From: Microvirga ossetica
GTDB taxonomy: Bacteria; Pseudomonadota; Alphaproteobacteria; Rhizobiales; Beijerinckiaceae
DNA: 64,000 nt
Direction: 5' to 3'
Assembly: GCF_002741015.1 (NCBI RefSeq)
Contig: NZ_CP016616.1
Span: 4,800,501 to 4,864,500, forward strand
A program made the position numbers and the translations under genes. The notes below the pieces were generated by a model that saw only the letters and a list, made by a program, of their open reading frames with translations, made no database searches and was not told the origin of the DNA. Positions 41,232 through 50,729 of this stretch are shown in pieces. The first letter of the stretch is position 1. Each line of letters begins with the position of its first letter.

Positions 41232-41659
41232 ATTGGCCCGATGCGTGGCCATGCTTGCGACCGGTCGGACCAAAATGGGAAAGGCCGCGACCGTCCTCCG
41301 AGAGGATCTTTGGTCGCGGCCCCCGGCCCGTGCTTGCCCCCACGGGAAGCTCAGCCAGACTTCGAAAACGTGACCTCAATGAGGCGCAGGCTTGGCTGTA
41401 GTATTTTTTGAAAAATCTTCGGAACCTACTTTGCCCGTCGACGTTTATAGGCATCTCCGGTCTTTTTGCCCCTACGGCCGGACACCTTTGAGCACCCAAA
41501 CGGGTGCTCTTTCTTTTTGGACTTATTACCGTTTTTCCGGTTTCTTTCGAATCGTTCACAAGCTTGAGCATATGAACAGCGAGTCCGGCGTTCAACCCAT
41601 TGAAGCTTGGCCGTTTTTTGCATTACTGCAAAGCTGGATTGCCGAAATAACAGAACGGA
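41232..41659. other. Structured intergenic stretch with no convincing gene
   Basis: Contains a hairpin with arms GGCCGCGACC (41283-41292) and GGTCGCGGCC (41312-41321) and a nested TCCTC/GAGGA, and further on an intrinsic terminator. Short frames on both strands (a Lys/Arg-rich 65-codon one on the reverse strand, 41426-41623, and a 98-codon one forward) have no ribosome binding site and are not accepted. Confidence 0.5.
41490..41518 (+). terminator. Second forward-strand terminator, owner unknown
   Basis: Stem GAGCACCC (41490-41497) and GGGTGCTC (41502-41509), loop AAAC, followed by TTTCTTTTT. The porin-like gene already has its own terminator 260 bases upstream, so this would end another transcript, perhaps a non-coding one. 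Confidence 0.65.
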
Positions 41660-42892
41660 TCAATCGTATCGGCGCTCATCCGCAATGACCTTGCCGTCAT
41701 TGGGCAGGCTGCCAGGAGACGAGAAAGTAACCTCACCTTTCAGCTTGGCGATGCCGTGAAGCGTGGTACCGACCGCGGATGCAAGCGCTTCGCTCGGCAC
41801 CGCGGTTTCCGCGTTCAGCGTCATCACATCCGTCTCGCCCTCGCGGGTGACGACAAGGCGCAGGCGGCCGAGTTCGGGGTGGCGCCGGCCGATCTCCGCC
41901 ACCTGCTCCGGCCGGACGAACATTCCCTTGACCTTCGTGGCCTGGTCCGCACGTCCCATCCAGCCCTTGATGCGCATATTGGTGCGGCCGCAAGGGCTCC
42001 CTCCCGCCATCGCGGCCGTCAGGTCGCCGAGGGCGAAGCGGATGAAGGGATGATGCGGATCGAGCGTCGTCACGACGATTTCTCCGACCTCGCCCTCCGA
42101 AACCGGATCGCCCGTGCCGGGTCGCACGATCTCGAGAATGATGTCCTCGTTGACGACGAGACCCTCGCGGGCTGCGCTCTCATAGGCGATGAAGCCTAGA
42201 TCCGCCGTGGCATAGGCCTGATAGGCCTCGATGCCTTTTGCGGAGAACTCCTCCTGCAGCGATTTCGGAAAAGCCGCTCCGGACACGAGCGCCCGCCTGA
42301 TCGAGGACAGGTCCCGTCCTGCTGCAGCGGCACCGTCGAGGAGGATCTTGAGAAAGTCCGGCGTGCCGCAATAGGCGGCCGGACGATAGGCCTCGATCAG
42401 TTCGAATTGCTGCTCCGTGTTGCCGGGGCCAGCCGGAATGACCGCGCACCCGAGAGCGCGCGCGCCGGAATCCATGATGAAACCGCCCGGCGTCAGATGA
42501 TAGCTGAAGGTGTTGAGCACCACATCGCCCTTGCGGAAGCCGGCAGCGTAGAGGCCGCGCGCGGAACGCCAGGGATCGGGGAGGGAGGTCTCAGGCTCGA
42601 AGATCGGACCGGGCGAGGTGAAGAGACGGCCGAACGAGCCCGGCGCACCGGAGACGAAGCCTCCGAAGGGCAGGGCAGCCTTCTGCAGGCCCGGCAATTC
42701 CGCCTTGCGCAGCACGGGCAGCTTCGCGAGTGCTTCGCGGCTCGTGACGCCGGCGAGATCGATCCCCATCAACCGCTCGGCATAGACAGGCGCCTTGGCG
42801 GCCTGTCTCAGGATGTCCGGTAGGCGCGCGAACAGAGCGGCTTCGCGCTCGGAAGGGTCGCGGGTTTCGAGATCGTCGTAGTGATCTGCCAA
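41660..42892 (-). CDS. Phenylacetate-CoA ligase-like AMP-binding protein
   Basis: A 410-residue member of the PaaK-like branch of adenylate-forming enzymes. Recognisable parts are the N-terminal helix block, the GDVVLNTFSYHLTPGGFIMDSGARALGC segment, YATADLGFIAYES (the acyl-site motif) and VKGMFVRPEQVAEI in the C-terminal domain. The Ser/Thr/Gly-rich phosphate loop of PaaK (SSGTTG) is replaced by LFTSPGPIFEP, which may affect ATP use. It starts at TTG 42892. Its place after the liv and acyl-CoA synthetase genes suggests a role in CoA activation of the imported acid. Confidence 0.82.
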   Translation of the reverse strand: MADHYDDLETRDPSEREAALFARLPDILRQAAKAPVYAERLMGIDLAGVTSREALAKLPVLRKAELPGLQKAALPFGGFVSGAPGSFGRLFTSPGPIFEPETSLPDPWRSARGLYAAGFRKGDVVLNTFSYHLTPGGFIMDSGARALGCAVIPAGPGNTEQQFELIEAYRPAAYCGTPDFLKILLDGAAAAGRDLSSIRRALVSGAAFPKSLQEEFSAKGIEAYQAYATADLGFIAYESAAREGLVVNEDIILEIVRPGTGDPVSEGEVGEIVVTTLDPHHPFIRFALGDLTAAMAGGSPCGRTNMRIKGWMGRADQATKVKGMFVRPEQVAEIGRRHPELGRLRLVVTREGETDVMTLNAETAVPSEALASAVGTTLHGIAKLKGEVTFSSPGSLPNDGKVIADERRYD

Positions 42893-42998
42893 GAGCCTGC
42901 CCTCATTGAAAGGTTGTCTGCTTCAAGCCTGCCGTCAGGTCCGGATATGGCCCGACGACAGGCGAAAGATGGCGTGCCTCTGCCGTGCGGCAAGAGAA

Positions 42999-43388
42999 TC
43001 AGGCAGTGGCTGTATGCGTGCTCGAAAGGGATCCCTGCAGCGGGTCGGGTCCGAACCGGTTCGGACCCACGGTTCCGCGCTGGCAGAAGAACACGATCAG
43101 AACGATGATGCCGATCGCCGGGATGAGGCTGATCAGGAGCCACCAGCCGGACTTGTCCGTGTCGTGCAGGCGCCGCACGCCGGCAGCGATGCTGGGAAGG
43201 AGAAGAACCAAAGTGGCGATCACGTAAAGGACCGCCATGTCACCGAAAATCGTCGCGTCGAGAACGCTCGCCACGATGTTGACGACAGCCGTGAACAGAA
43301 AGAAGTACCAGTACTCGGAGCGCTGCGCGCGCCCCGAGAACGTCGCGTATTTATTGAGACAGGTTTTGATCGCTTGTCCGAAGTCCAT
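42999..43388 (-). CDS. DUF805 family inner-membrane protein
   Basis: A 129-residue protein starting MDFGQAIKTCLNKYATFSGRAQRSEYWYFFLF, the DUF805 signature, with four predicted helices and the conserved VRRLHDTDKSGWWLL loop. The C-terminus reads GTVGPNRFGPDP, also typical. The start at 43388 excludes an upstream stretch that reads poorly. Function unknown; common near transport and stress genes. Confidence 0.85.
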   Translation of the reverse strand: MDFGQAIKTCLNKYATFSGRAQRSEYWYFFLFTAVVNIVASVLDATIFGDMAVLYVIATLVLLLPSIAAGVRRLHDTDKSGWWLLISLIPAIGIIVLIVFFCQRGTVGPNRFGPDPLQGSLSSTHTATA

Positions 43389-43494
43389 TGATTGCCCCCA
43401 GGAAGAAACTGCGTGAGTCGTCGAGCACTCACGGGTTTCGACGGTAGGAATAGTTATCACATAGCGTCAAGTAGGGTCCGGCCGCGCCGCACCC

Positions 43495-44328
43495 TCACGC
43501 CAGCCAGCGCTTGCGGCGCTTGTAGCTCTTCACGGCACGGAACGACTTGCGGTCGCCCTCCGACACGCCGAGGTAGAATTCCTTCACGTCCTCGTTCTCG
43601 CGCAGCATCTGGGCGGGACCGTCCATCACCACGCGGCCGGTCTCCAGAATGTAGCCGTAGGTGGCGTATTTCAGCGCCATGTTGGTGTTCTGCTCCGCGA
43701 GCAGGAAGGACACGCCCTCCGTCGCGTTGAGCTTGTGCACGATCTCGAAGATCTCCTCCACGATCTGCGGCGCCAGCCCCATGGACGGCTCGTCCAGCAG
43801 GATCATCGAGGGCTTGGACATCATCGCGCGGCCGATGGCGCACATCTGCTGCTCGCCGCCGGAGGTGTAGCCGGCCATCGAGGTCCGCCGCTGCTTGAGG
43901 CGCGGGAAGTAGTCGTAGATCGCCTCGACGTCCCGGCGGATGGCGGCATTGCCGTCGCGGCGCGTGAAGGCGCCCGTGAGCAGGTTCTCCTCGATGGTGA
44001 GATGGCCGAAGCAGTGCCGGCCCTCCAGCACCTGGATGCAGCCGCGCCGCACGAGCTCGTTGGGCGAGAGCTTGTCGACGCGCTCGCCGTTGAATTCGAT
44101 CGATCCCTTCGTGACCTCGCCACGCTCGGCATGGAGCAGGTTGGAGATCGCTTTCAGGGTGGTCGTCTTGCCGGCGCCGTTCGCGCCGAGCAGGGCGACG
44201 ATGCCACCCTTAGGCACATGGAGCGACACGCCCTTCAGCACGAGGATCACGTGGTCGTAGACGACCTCGATGTTGTTGACCGTGAGGACGGTTTCGGCGG
44301 CTGAGACAGGTTGAGCGGCGGCGGTCAT
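43495..44328 (-). CDS. livF: Branched-chain-type ABC transporter ATP-binding protein LivF
   Basis: A 277-residue ATPase: Walker A GANGAGKTTTLK, signature YTSGGEQQMCAIGRAM, Walker B MILLDEPSMGLAP. It has a basic C-terminal extension (KSFRAVKSYKRRKRWLA) that standard LivF lacks, which I associate with livF genes beside an acyl-CoA synthetase gene. It is separated from livK by 154 bases of repeats. Confidence 0.9.
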   Translation of the reverse strand: MTAAAQPVSAAETVLTVNNIEVVYDHVILVLKGVSLHVPKGGIVALLGANGAGKTTTLKAISNLLHAERGEVTKGSIEFNGERVDKLSPNELVRRGCIQVLEGRHCFGHLTIEENLLTGAFTRRDGNAAIRRDVEAIYDYFPRLKQRRTSMAGYTSGGEQQMCAIGRAMMSKPSMILLDEPSMGLAPQIVEEIFEIVHKLNATEGVSFLLAEQNTNMALKYATYGYILETGRVVMDGPAQMLRENEDVKEFYLGVSEGDRKSFRAVKSYKRRKRWLA

Positions 44329-44336
44329 ATGGATCT

Positions 44337-44470
44337 CCCAGCCCTCTCCCCTTCGTGGGAGAGGGTGGCGAACGAACGTGAGCCGGGAGAGGGGAAGTCA
44401 CCGAACGAGCTCGGCCCCTCTCCCGACCTGCTTTGCAGGTCACCCTCTCCCGCTAAAGGAGAGAGGGTTA
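44337..44470. repeat. Cluster of REP-like hairpins between livK and livF
   Basis: At least three palindromic units built from CCCTCTCC and GGGAGAGGG (44343-44366, 44382-44428, 44442-44468). The same motif occurs at 14276-14428. They lie inside the operon and may lower livF expression relative to livK or stabilise the livK message. Confidence 0.65.
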
Positions 44471-44482
44471 ATGGCGTTCCGG

Positions 44483-45805
44483 TCAGCTCGCCTTGTCGCA
44501 GGTCTCGGTCCGCTTAGGCCAGCCGGCATTCTTCTCGGCGTAGTCCTTCGCGGCTGCATCGAGCTGACCTTTCACGCGGTCGGTCATCGGCTCGATGGGG
44601 TTCGAGATCTTCACCCATTTCGTGCCGTCCCATTCCTGCATGAAGGCGGCGCGGTGGCCGTTGTGATCGGCGCAGGAGAGAGCCAGCTGATCGGTGAAGC
44701 CCTCGAGCCCGAGCTCCTTCAGGCGCGCCGGATCGAGCTTGATGTTCTCCATGCCGCGGCGCACATCCTCGCCGGTCACGGCCTTCTTGCCCGTGAGCTT
44801 CTGAGCCTGGGCAATTCCTTCCGCGATCAGCAGCGAGTTGTAGATGCCGCGGTTGTAGAGAAGCTCGCCCACCTTGTCCTTGGGAGCCTTCGACAGTCCC
44901 TTGTCGACCACGTGCTTCTGGATGTCCTGGATGGCGGGGAAGTTGGCGCCCACCGAATGCCAGTTGAGCATCTTGAAGCCCTTGGCGCCGGCGCCGCCGC
45001 TCCGCGCGTCGTCCTCGCCCGGCCACCAGACCGAGTAGAACTTATCCATGGGATAGCCCGAGCGCACGGCTTCCTTCACCGCAGCGCCGTTCATGGAGCC
45101 CCAGCCCCACATGACCATATAGTCGGGCCGGTCGCGGCGGGCGCTGAGCCACTGCGAGGACTGGTTCTGCATATCCTGGGCGGCGACCGGATAGAGCGCC
45201 ACCTCGAAGCCGAGCTCCTTCGCCGTTTCCTGGAGCAGCGGGATCGGTTCCTTGCCGAAGCTGGCATCGAGATGCAGGAAGCCGATCTTCTTGCCCTTCA
45301 GCTTGTCGAGGCCGCCTTCCTTCTCGCCGATATACTTGATGATCATCGACATGCCGTCCCAATAGGTGGCCGGCGGGTTGAAGACCCAGGGGAAGATGTC
45401 GCCGCGGGCGGAGGCCGAGAGGCCGTAGGCCATGGACAGGATCGGGATCTTGTCGACGGAGGCGCGCGGGATCAGCGGCAGGGTGATGCCGGTCGACCAC
45501 GGATTGACCACGACCGGGTTCTTGCCCTTAACGGCTTCATAGCATTCGACGCCTTTCTTGGTGTCGTAGCCGGTCTCGCATTCCTCAAGCACGAGCTTCA
45601 CGCCGCCGATGCCGCCGTCGCGCTCGTTCAGCATGCGCAGGTAGTCGTGCATGCCGTCGGCGATGGGCGTACCGGACCCGGCGAAGGGGCCGGTGCGGTA
45701 GGTGAAGAGGGGAATATAGACCGAGTCCTGCGCGAAGGCAGGAAGGGCAATGCCCGCGAGCATCGTCGCGGCGGCTAATCCAAGACCTAATTTGCGAAAC
45801 GACAT
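44483..45805 (-). CDS. livK: Branched-chain-type ABC transporter substrate-binding protein
   Basis: A 440-residue periplasmic binding protein (Peripla_BP_6 fold). Signal peptide MSFRKLGLGLAAATMLAGIA, cleavage near AFAQ. The mature N-terminus VYIPLFTYRTGPFAGSGTPIADGM and the hinge segment NQSSQWLSARRDRPDYMVMWGWGSMN agree with the family. It is longer than LivK of leucine transport (about 370) and matches the group found with acyl-CoA synthetases, so the ligand may be an aromatic or aliphatic acid. GGAGGA precedes the ATG. Confidence 0.88.
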   Translation of the reverse strand: MSFRKLGLGLAAATMLAGIALPAFAQDSVYIPLFTYRTGPFAGSGTPIADGMHDYLRMLNERDGGIGGVKLVLEECETGYDTKKGVECYEAVKGKNPVVVNPWSTGITLPLIPRASVDKIPILSMAYGLSASARGDIFPWVFNPPATYWDGMSMIIKYIGEKEGGLDKLKGKKIGFLHLDASFGKEPIPLLQETAKELGFEVALYPVAAQDMQNQSSQWLSARRDRPDYMVMWGWGSMNGAAVKEAVRSGYPMDKFYSVWWPGEDDARSGGAGAKGFKMLNWHSVGANFPAIQDIQKHVVDKGLSKAPKDKVGELLYNRGIYNSLLIAEGIAQAQKLTGKKAVTGEDVRRGMENIKLDPARLKELGLEGFTDQLALSCADHNGHRAAFMQEWDGTKWVKISNPIEPMTDRVKGQLDAAAKDYAEKNAGWPKRTETCDKAS

Positions 45806-45878
45806 GTTTGCGTTTCCTCCCGTTGCTTCGGCCGAAGCCGAATTCTTGTTTCGTGTCTCGTCTCCTTTTGGCCCGCCG

Positions 45879-46964
45879 TTAGTAGGGGAACGGCCAGACC
45901 AGGAGCTTCTGCTTGCCGATCTGCCAGAGCCGCGCGAGGCCGTGCGGTTCGACGATCAGGAAAAAGATGATGAGCGCACCGACGATCATGAAGCGGAGGT
46001 GCTCGATGACGTCGGCGGCGATCGAAATGCCGAAGGGCTCGAAGATGGCGGGCAGCACGATGCCGAGCACGATCGGCAGGATGAAGATGAGCGCGGCGCC
46101 GAAGAACGAGCCGATGAGGCTGCCCAGACCTCCGATGATCACCATGAACAGGATGAAGAAGGACTGGTTGATGTTGAACACGTCGTATTCCGCGCCGCCA
46201 TACCAGAGAAAGACGAGGAGCGCGCCGGCGACGCCGCAGTAATAAGACGAGACCGCGAAGGCCAGGAGCTTCGTCTGGAGCGGGCGGATGCCCATGAGCT
46301 CGGCTGCAAGATCCATGTCGCGGATCGCGATCCACATGCGCCCGATGCGGCCATGGACCAGGTTCGAGGCGATCCAGGTGAGCGCGATCACGATGGTGAG
46401 CACCACGAGATAGCGCGTCTGCGGCGTGGCGTTCGGACCCATGATCGGGATGCCGAAGAGCGTGCGAAGCGGCGCATCGAGGGCGCCGGAGACGTTGTAG
46501 TTCACCAGCCACGGGATGCGGATGAAGCACCATTGCAGGAAGAACTGTGCCGCGAGCGTCGCAACCGCGAGGTAGAAGCCTTTGATGCGCAGCGACGGCA
46601 GGCCAAACAGGGCGCCGATGGCGGCGGAAAAGAAGCCCGACACGAAAATCCAGACGATGACGTTCACGCCCGGGAACGCCGTCATCAGCTTGTAGCAGGC
46701 ATAGGCTCCGACGCCCATGAAGGCGCCGGTTCCCAGCGAGAGAAGGCCCGTATAGCCCGTGAGGATATTGAGGCCGATGGAGGCGAGCGAGAAGATCAGG
46801 AACGGGATCATCACCGCCTGCAGCAGGAAGCTGTTGCCGAGGAAGGCGAGGGCATAGGCGGCGAGGATGATGAGGGCGAGCCCGGTCCGGTCCTCGCGCA
46901 GCGGGAAGATCGCGCTGTCAGCGACGTAGTTGGTCTTGAACTGGCCGGCCTCGCGGTAGAGCAC
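45879..46964 (-). CDS. livM: Branched-chain-type ABC transporter permease LivM
   Basis: A 361-residue permease with about 10 helices and the LivM/LivH motifs NILTGYTGLLSLGTGAFMGVGAYACY and IIGGLGSLIGSFFGAALIF. It follows livH after 12 bases. It imports, with LivH, the ligand bound by the binding protein at 44483. Confidence 0.9.
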   Translation of the reverse strand: MLYREAGQFKTNYVADSAIFPLREDRTGLALIILAAYALAFLGNSFLLQAVMIPFLIFSLASIGLNILTGYTGLLSLGTGAFMGVGAYACYKLMTAFPGVNVIVWIFVSGFFSAAIGALFGLPSLRIKGFYLAVATLAAQFFLQWCFIRIPWLVNYNVSGALDAPLRTLFGIPIMGPNATPQTRYLVVLTIVIALTWIASNLVHGRIGRMWIAIRDMDLAAELMGIRPLQTKLLAFAVSSYYCGVAGALLVFLWYGGAEYDVFNINQSFFILFMVIIGGLGSLIGSFFGAALIFILPIVLGIVLPAIFEPFGISIAADVIEHLRFMIVGALIIFFLIVEPHGLARLWQIGKQKLLVWPFPY

Positions 46965-46976
46965 TGAAAAGGTCTC

Positions 46977-47936
46977 CTAAATCCGTTCGATGATCTTTTC
47001 GCCGAACAGACCCTGCGGCCTGTAGAGCAGGAAGAGGAGGGCGATCACATAGGCGAGCCAGGTCTCGACACCGCCGCCCACGAGCGGGCCCCAGTAGAAC
47101 TCGCCGACCTTCTCGCCGATTCCGATGATGAGCCCGCCGATGATGGCGCCGGGAATCGAGGTGAAGCCTCCGAGGATGAGGACCGGCAGCGCCTTCAGGG
47201 CGATGATCTGGAGCGAAAAGGACACGCCCGAGCGCGCGCCCCACATGATGCCGGCCACCAGCGCCACGATGCCGGCGGCAAACCACACGATTACCCAGAT
47301 CTGGTTGAGCGAGATGCCCACTGAAAGCGCCGCCTTGTGGCTGTCTGCCACGGCGCGGAGCGCGCGGCCGATGCGCGTCTTCGAGAAGAACACCGCCAGC
47401 AGGCCGATCATGATCGACGCGATGACGGCGGCAGCGATGTCGAGATGCTGGAAGCGGATCGAGCCGCCGAAGGCGTCGATCTCCGTGGTGCCCTGAGGCA
47501 GGAAGAGCTGGTCCGTGATCATCTCGCGTGGGCTGCCGCCGAAGATCAGCTCGCCGAAGCCGATGAGAAAATACGTCAGCCCGAAGGTCGCCATGAAGAG
47601 GATGATGTCGGGCTGGTTGACGAGGGGGCGCAGCACCACGCGCTCCACCACCACGGCCAGCGCGAGCATCGCGAGAACGGCGAGAGCGAGCGCGAGGAAG
47701 GCCGGCACGCCCTTCTCGTAGAGTCCCACCAGGATCAGGGCCGAGAACACGACCATGATCCCTTGCGCGAAATTGAACACGCCGGAGGCTTTGAAGATCA
47801 GGACGAAGCCGAGCGCGATCAGCGCGTAGAGCACACCGGAAACGAGGCCTTCCCAGAGGGTCTGGATCAGCAGATCCGGCGCTTCGACCATGAAGACGAA
47901 GGGTTCGATGAAGACCTTGAAGAACATGTCCATCAT
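46977..47936 (-). CDS. livH: Branched-chain-type ABC transporter permease LivH
   Basis: A 319-residue permease with about eight helices. Motifs LWEGLVSGVLYALIALGFVLIFKASGVFNFAQG and ILGGFTSIPGAIIGGLIIGIGE are typical of LivH. The ATG at 47936 follows GAGGG and lies seven bases after the livG stop; the longer open frame would overlap livG. Confidence 0.9.
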   Translation of the reverse strand: MMDMFFKVFIEPFVFMVEAPDLLIQTLWEGLVSGVLYALIALGFVLIFKASGVFNFAQGIMVVFSALILVGLYEKGVPAFLALALAVLAMLALAVVVERVVLRPLVNQPDIILFMATFGLTYFLIGFGELIFGGSPREMITDQLFLPQGTTEIDAFGGSIRFQHLDIAAAVIASIMIGLLAVFFSKTRIGRALRAVADSHKAALSVGISLNQIWVIVWFAAGIVALVAGIMWGARSGVSFSLQIIALKALPVLILGGFTSIPGAIIGGLIIGIGEKVGEFYWGPLVGGGVETWLAYVIALLFLLYRPQGLFGEKIIERI

Positions 47937-47943
47937 CGCGCCC

Positions 47944-48744
47944 TCAATGCGCCACGCCGAGATAGGCATCGATCACGCGCTGGTCGCCCTTGACCACGGC
48001 GGGCGTGCCGTCGGCGATCTTGCGGCCGTATTCGAGCACCACGACCCGGTCGGAAAGATCCATCACCACACCCATGTCGTGCTCGATGAGGGCGATGGTG
48101 GTGCCGTATTGCTGGTTCACCTCGAGGATGAAGCGCGACATGTCTTCCTTTTCCTCGAGGTTCATGCCGGCCATGGGCTCGTCGAGCAGCAGAAGCTCCG
48201 GCTCCATGGCAAGCGCGCGCCCGAGTTCGACCCGCTTCTGCAGGCCGTAGGGAAGCCTCCCCACGGGGGTCTTCCGGATGTGCTGGATCTCGAGGAAGTC
48301 GATGATCTCCTCGACGAAGCGGCGGTGCTCGACCTCCTCCTTCATGGCCGGGCCGTGGCGGAGGAGCTGCCAGAAGAAGTTCGAATGCATCTTGATCGAG
48401 CGGCCCGCCATGATGTTGTCCAGCGTCGACATGCTCTTGAACAAAGCGACGTTCTGGAACGTGCGGGCGATGCCGCCGCGCGCCGCCTCGTGGGGGCGCA
48501 TCTTCGGGCGCTTGACGCCCTTGAAGATGATGCGCCCTTCGGTCGGGTAGTAGAAGCCGTTGATGCAGTTGAGCATCGAGGTCTTGCCGGCGCCGTTCGG
48601 CCCGATGATGGCGCGGATCTCGCTCTTGCGGATGTCGAAGGACACGTCGGTCAGCGCCTTCACGCCGCCGAAGCCCAGCGACACGTTGTCGACCGCGAGC
48701 AGCACGTCGCCCTTGGCGAGCACGGGATTGTCCGGCGCTCTCAT
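47944..48744 (-). CDS. livG: Branched-chain-type ABC transporter ATP-binding protein LivG
   Basis: A 266-residue ATPase: Walker A GPNGAGKTSMLN, signature LPYGLQKRVELGRALAMEP, Walker B LLLDEPMAGMN. The LPYG signature is standard for LivG. The ATG overlaps the stop of the acyl-CoA synthetase gene (ATGA), which ties the transporter to that enzyme. Confidence 0.92.
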   Translation of the reverse strand: MRAPDNPVLAKGDVLLAVDNVSLGFGGVKALTDVSFDIRKSEIRAIIGPNGAGKTSMLNCINGFYYPTEGRIIFKGVKRPKMRPHEAARGGIARTFQNVALFKSMSTLDNIMAGRSIKMHSNFFWQLLRHGPAMKEEVEHRRFVEEIIDFLEIQHIRKTPVGRLPYGLQKRVELGRALAMEPELLLLDEPMAGMNLEEKEDMSRFILEVNQQYGTTIALIEHDMGVVMDLSDRVVVLEYGRKIADGTPAVVKGDQRVIDAYLGVAH

Positions 48745-50729
48745 TCAGCAGCCTCCAGAACATGTCCGGATGCTGCTGCCGGATGAACCTTCATGTCCCT
48801 GATCTTCACCCGCGCGGAGATCACGCCCTTGCGCCCGTCCTCGAAGGTGACTTCGGTCGATATGTCGGCCTCCGTCGAGCCGTCGTAGAGAGCCTGGATG
48901 AGCGGCGCGTAGCGCTCTGCGATGAAGCCGCGGCGCACCTTCTGCGTACGCGTGAGCTCGCCATCGTCCGCATCGAGTTCCTTGTGCAGGATCAGGAAGC
49001 GCTTGATCTGCGCGCCGCCCATGCGCGGCTCTGAGGCGAGCGAACGGTTCACCTCGTCCACATGCTTCTCGATCATGTCGTAGACGAGCGGATGGCCTGC
49101 CAGTTCCTGATAAGAGGCATAGGTGACGCCGTTCCGCTCGGCCCAGTTGCTCACCGCCACGAGGTCGATGTTGATGAAGGCGGCGACATGGTCGCGCCCG
49201 TCGCCGAAGCACACCGCTTCCTTGATGTTGGGATAGAATTTCAGCTTGTTCTCGACATATTTCGGCGGGAACAGCGCGCCGTCGCGCATCTTGCCCACGT
49301 CTTTTGCCCGGTCGATGATCTTGAGATGGCCGCTGGCGTCGAAGAACCCGGCGTCGCCCGAACGCACAAAGCCGTCCGGCGTCTTCGTCTCGGCCGTCTT
49401 TTCGTCATCCTTGTAATAGCCCACGAACACGCCCGGCGAGCGGTAGAGAACCTCGCCGTTATCGGCGATGCGGATCTCGACCTGCGGGGCAGGGCGGCCC
49501 ACGGTGTCGGCGCGGATCTCGCCGTTGGGCTGCATGGTGATATAGACGGATGCTTCCGTCTGTCCGTAGAGCTGCTTCAGATTCACGCCGATGGAGCGAT
49601 AGAAGCGGAAGATCTCCGGGCCGATGGCCTCTCCCGCCGTGTAGCCGACCTTGACCCTCGTCATGCCGAAGCGGTTGCGCAGCGGCGCATAGACGAGCAC
49701 GTTGCCGATCTGCCAGAGGAGGCGGTCCCACAGGCCGACATTCGGTTCCTTGTTCAGGATCTTCTCGCCAACCTTGTTGGCGTGATTGATGAAGGTTTGG
49801 AACATACGCCTTTTCAGCGTGCCGGCATCCTCGATGCGCACCATGGTCAGCGTCAGCATGCTCTCGAAGATGCGCGGCGGCGCGAAGACGTAAGTCGCTC
49901 CGATCTCGCGCCGATCCTCCGCGACGGTTTCCGGGCTCTCCGGACAGTTCACGCATAGCCCGGCGAGAAAGGCCTGCGCATAGGAGAAGATATGATCGCC
50001 GACCCAGGCGATCGGCAGATAGGCCATGATCTCGTCGGTTTCGTCGAGCTTGTCGAAATCGCAGCCGATTTCCGCAGCCGCGATCACCGCATCCGAGGTC
50101 AGCATCACGCCCTTCGGGCGTCCGGTCGTGCCGGATGTGTAGAGGATGATGGCGAGATCCGAACCCTTGCCGTCCTGCAGGGCGCGCTCGATGTCTTCAG
50201 CCTCCTGCGGCTCCGCGAGACGTGCGCGTCCTTCCTCGACGATGGACTGGATGGAGTGAAGACGGCTGTGGTCGTAATCCCGCAGGCCCTTCTGCTCGTC
50301 GTAGAGCACATGCTCAAGCTGCGGCAGCTGCTCGGAGACGGAGAGGATCTTGTCGACCTGCTCCTGGTTCTGCACCGCCGCGTGGGTCACTTCGGCATGG
50401 GCCAATACATAGGCCATCTCCTCCGCGACCGAGTCCGCATAGACCGGGATCGGGATCGCGCCGATCCATTGGGCAGCGGCGATGGTCCAGTAGAGATAGG
50501 GACGGTTGTAGCCGACGATTGCGATCTTGCCGCCACGCTTCAACCCGATCGCTTGCAGCCCGCTCGCATAGGCGCGGACGATCTCATGCACCTCGCCCCA
50601 GGTCCAGGATTGCCAGATGCCGAGGTCCTTGTGCCGAAACGCAGTGCGGTTCGGTCGGGTACGCGCGTTGCGCACCAGGAGCTTGGGAAATGTGTCCGCG
50701 CGCGCATCCGCAGCCGTCGTCAACGGCAT
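48741..50729 (-). CDS. AMP-dependent acyl-CoA synthetase (FadD15-like), first gene of the liv operon
   Basis: A 662-residue long-chain-type acyl-CoA synthetase that would convert an imported carboxylic acid to its CoA thioester. Motifs: ILYTSGTTGRPKGVML (P-loop), LKQLYGQTEASVYI, and YRSPGVFVGYYKDDEKTAET with FFDASGHLKIIDRAKD. No membrane segment. The start MPLTTAADARADTFPKLL at 50729 is preferred because homologous proteins begin near it; GGAGGG directly abuts the ATG, so the true start may be slightly different. It is coupled to livG by a four-base overlap. Confidence 0.88.
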   Translation of the reverse strand: MPLTTAADARADTFPKLLVRNARTRPNRTAFRHKDLGIWQSWTWGEVHEIVRAYASGLQAIGLKRGGKIAIVGYNRPYLYWTIAAAQWIGAIPIPVYADSVAEEMAYVLAHAEVTHAAVQNQEQVDKILSVSEQLPQLEHVLYDEQKGLRDYDHSRLHSIQSIVEEGRARLAEPQEAEDIERALQDGKGSDLAIILYTSGTTGRPKGVMLTSDAVIAAAEIGCDFDKLDETDEIMAYLPIAWVGDHIFSYAQAFLAGLCVNCPESPETVAEDRREIGATYVFAPPRIFESMLTLTMVRIEDAGTLKRRMFQTFINHANKVGEKILNKEPNVGLWDRLLWQIGNVLVYAPLRNRFGMTRVKVGYTAGEAIGPEIFRFYRSIGVNLKQLYGQTEASVYITMQPNGEIRADTVGRPAPQVEIRIADNGEVLYRSPGVFVGYYKDDEKTAETKTPDGFVRSGDAGFFDASGHLKIIDRAKDVGKMRDGALFPPKYVENKLKFYPNIKEAVCFGDGRDHVAAFINIDLVAVSNWAERNGVTYASYQELAGHPLVYDMIEKHVDEVNRSLASEPRMGGAQIKRFLILHKELDADDGELTRTQKVRRGFIAERYAPLIQALYDGSTEADISTEVTFEDGRKGVISARVKIRDMKVHPAAASGHVLEAAE

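Noticed and set aside
41392..41688. Forward frame of 98 codons and overlapping reverse frame 41426-41623
   Set aside because: Both lack ribosome binding sites, and an intrinsic terminator lies inside the forward frame.
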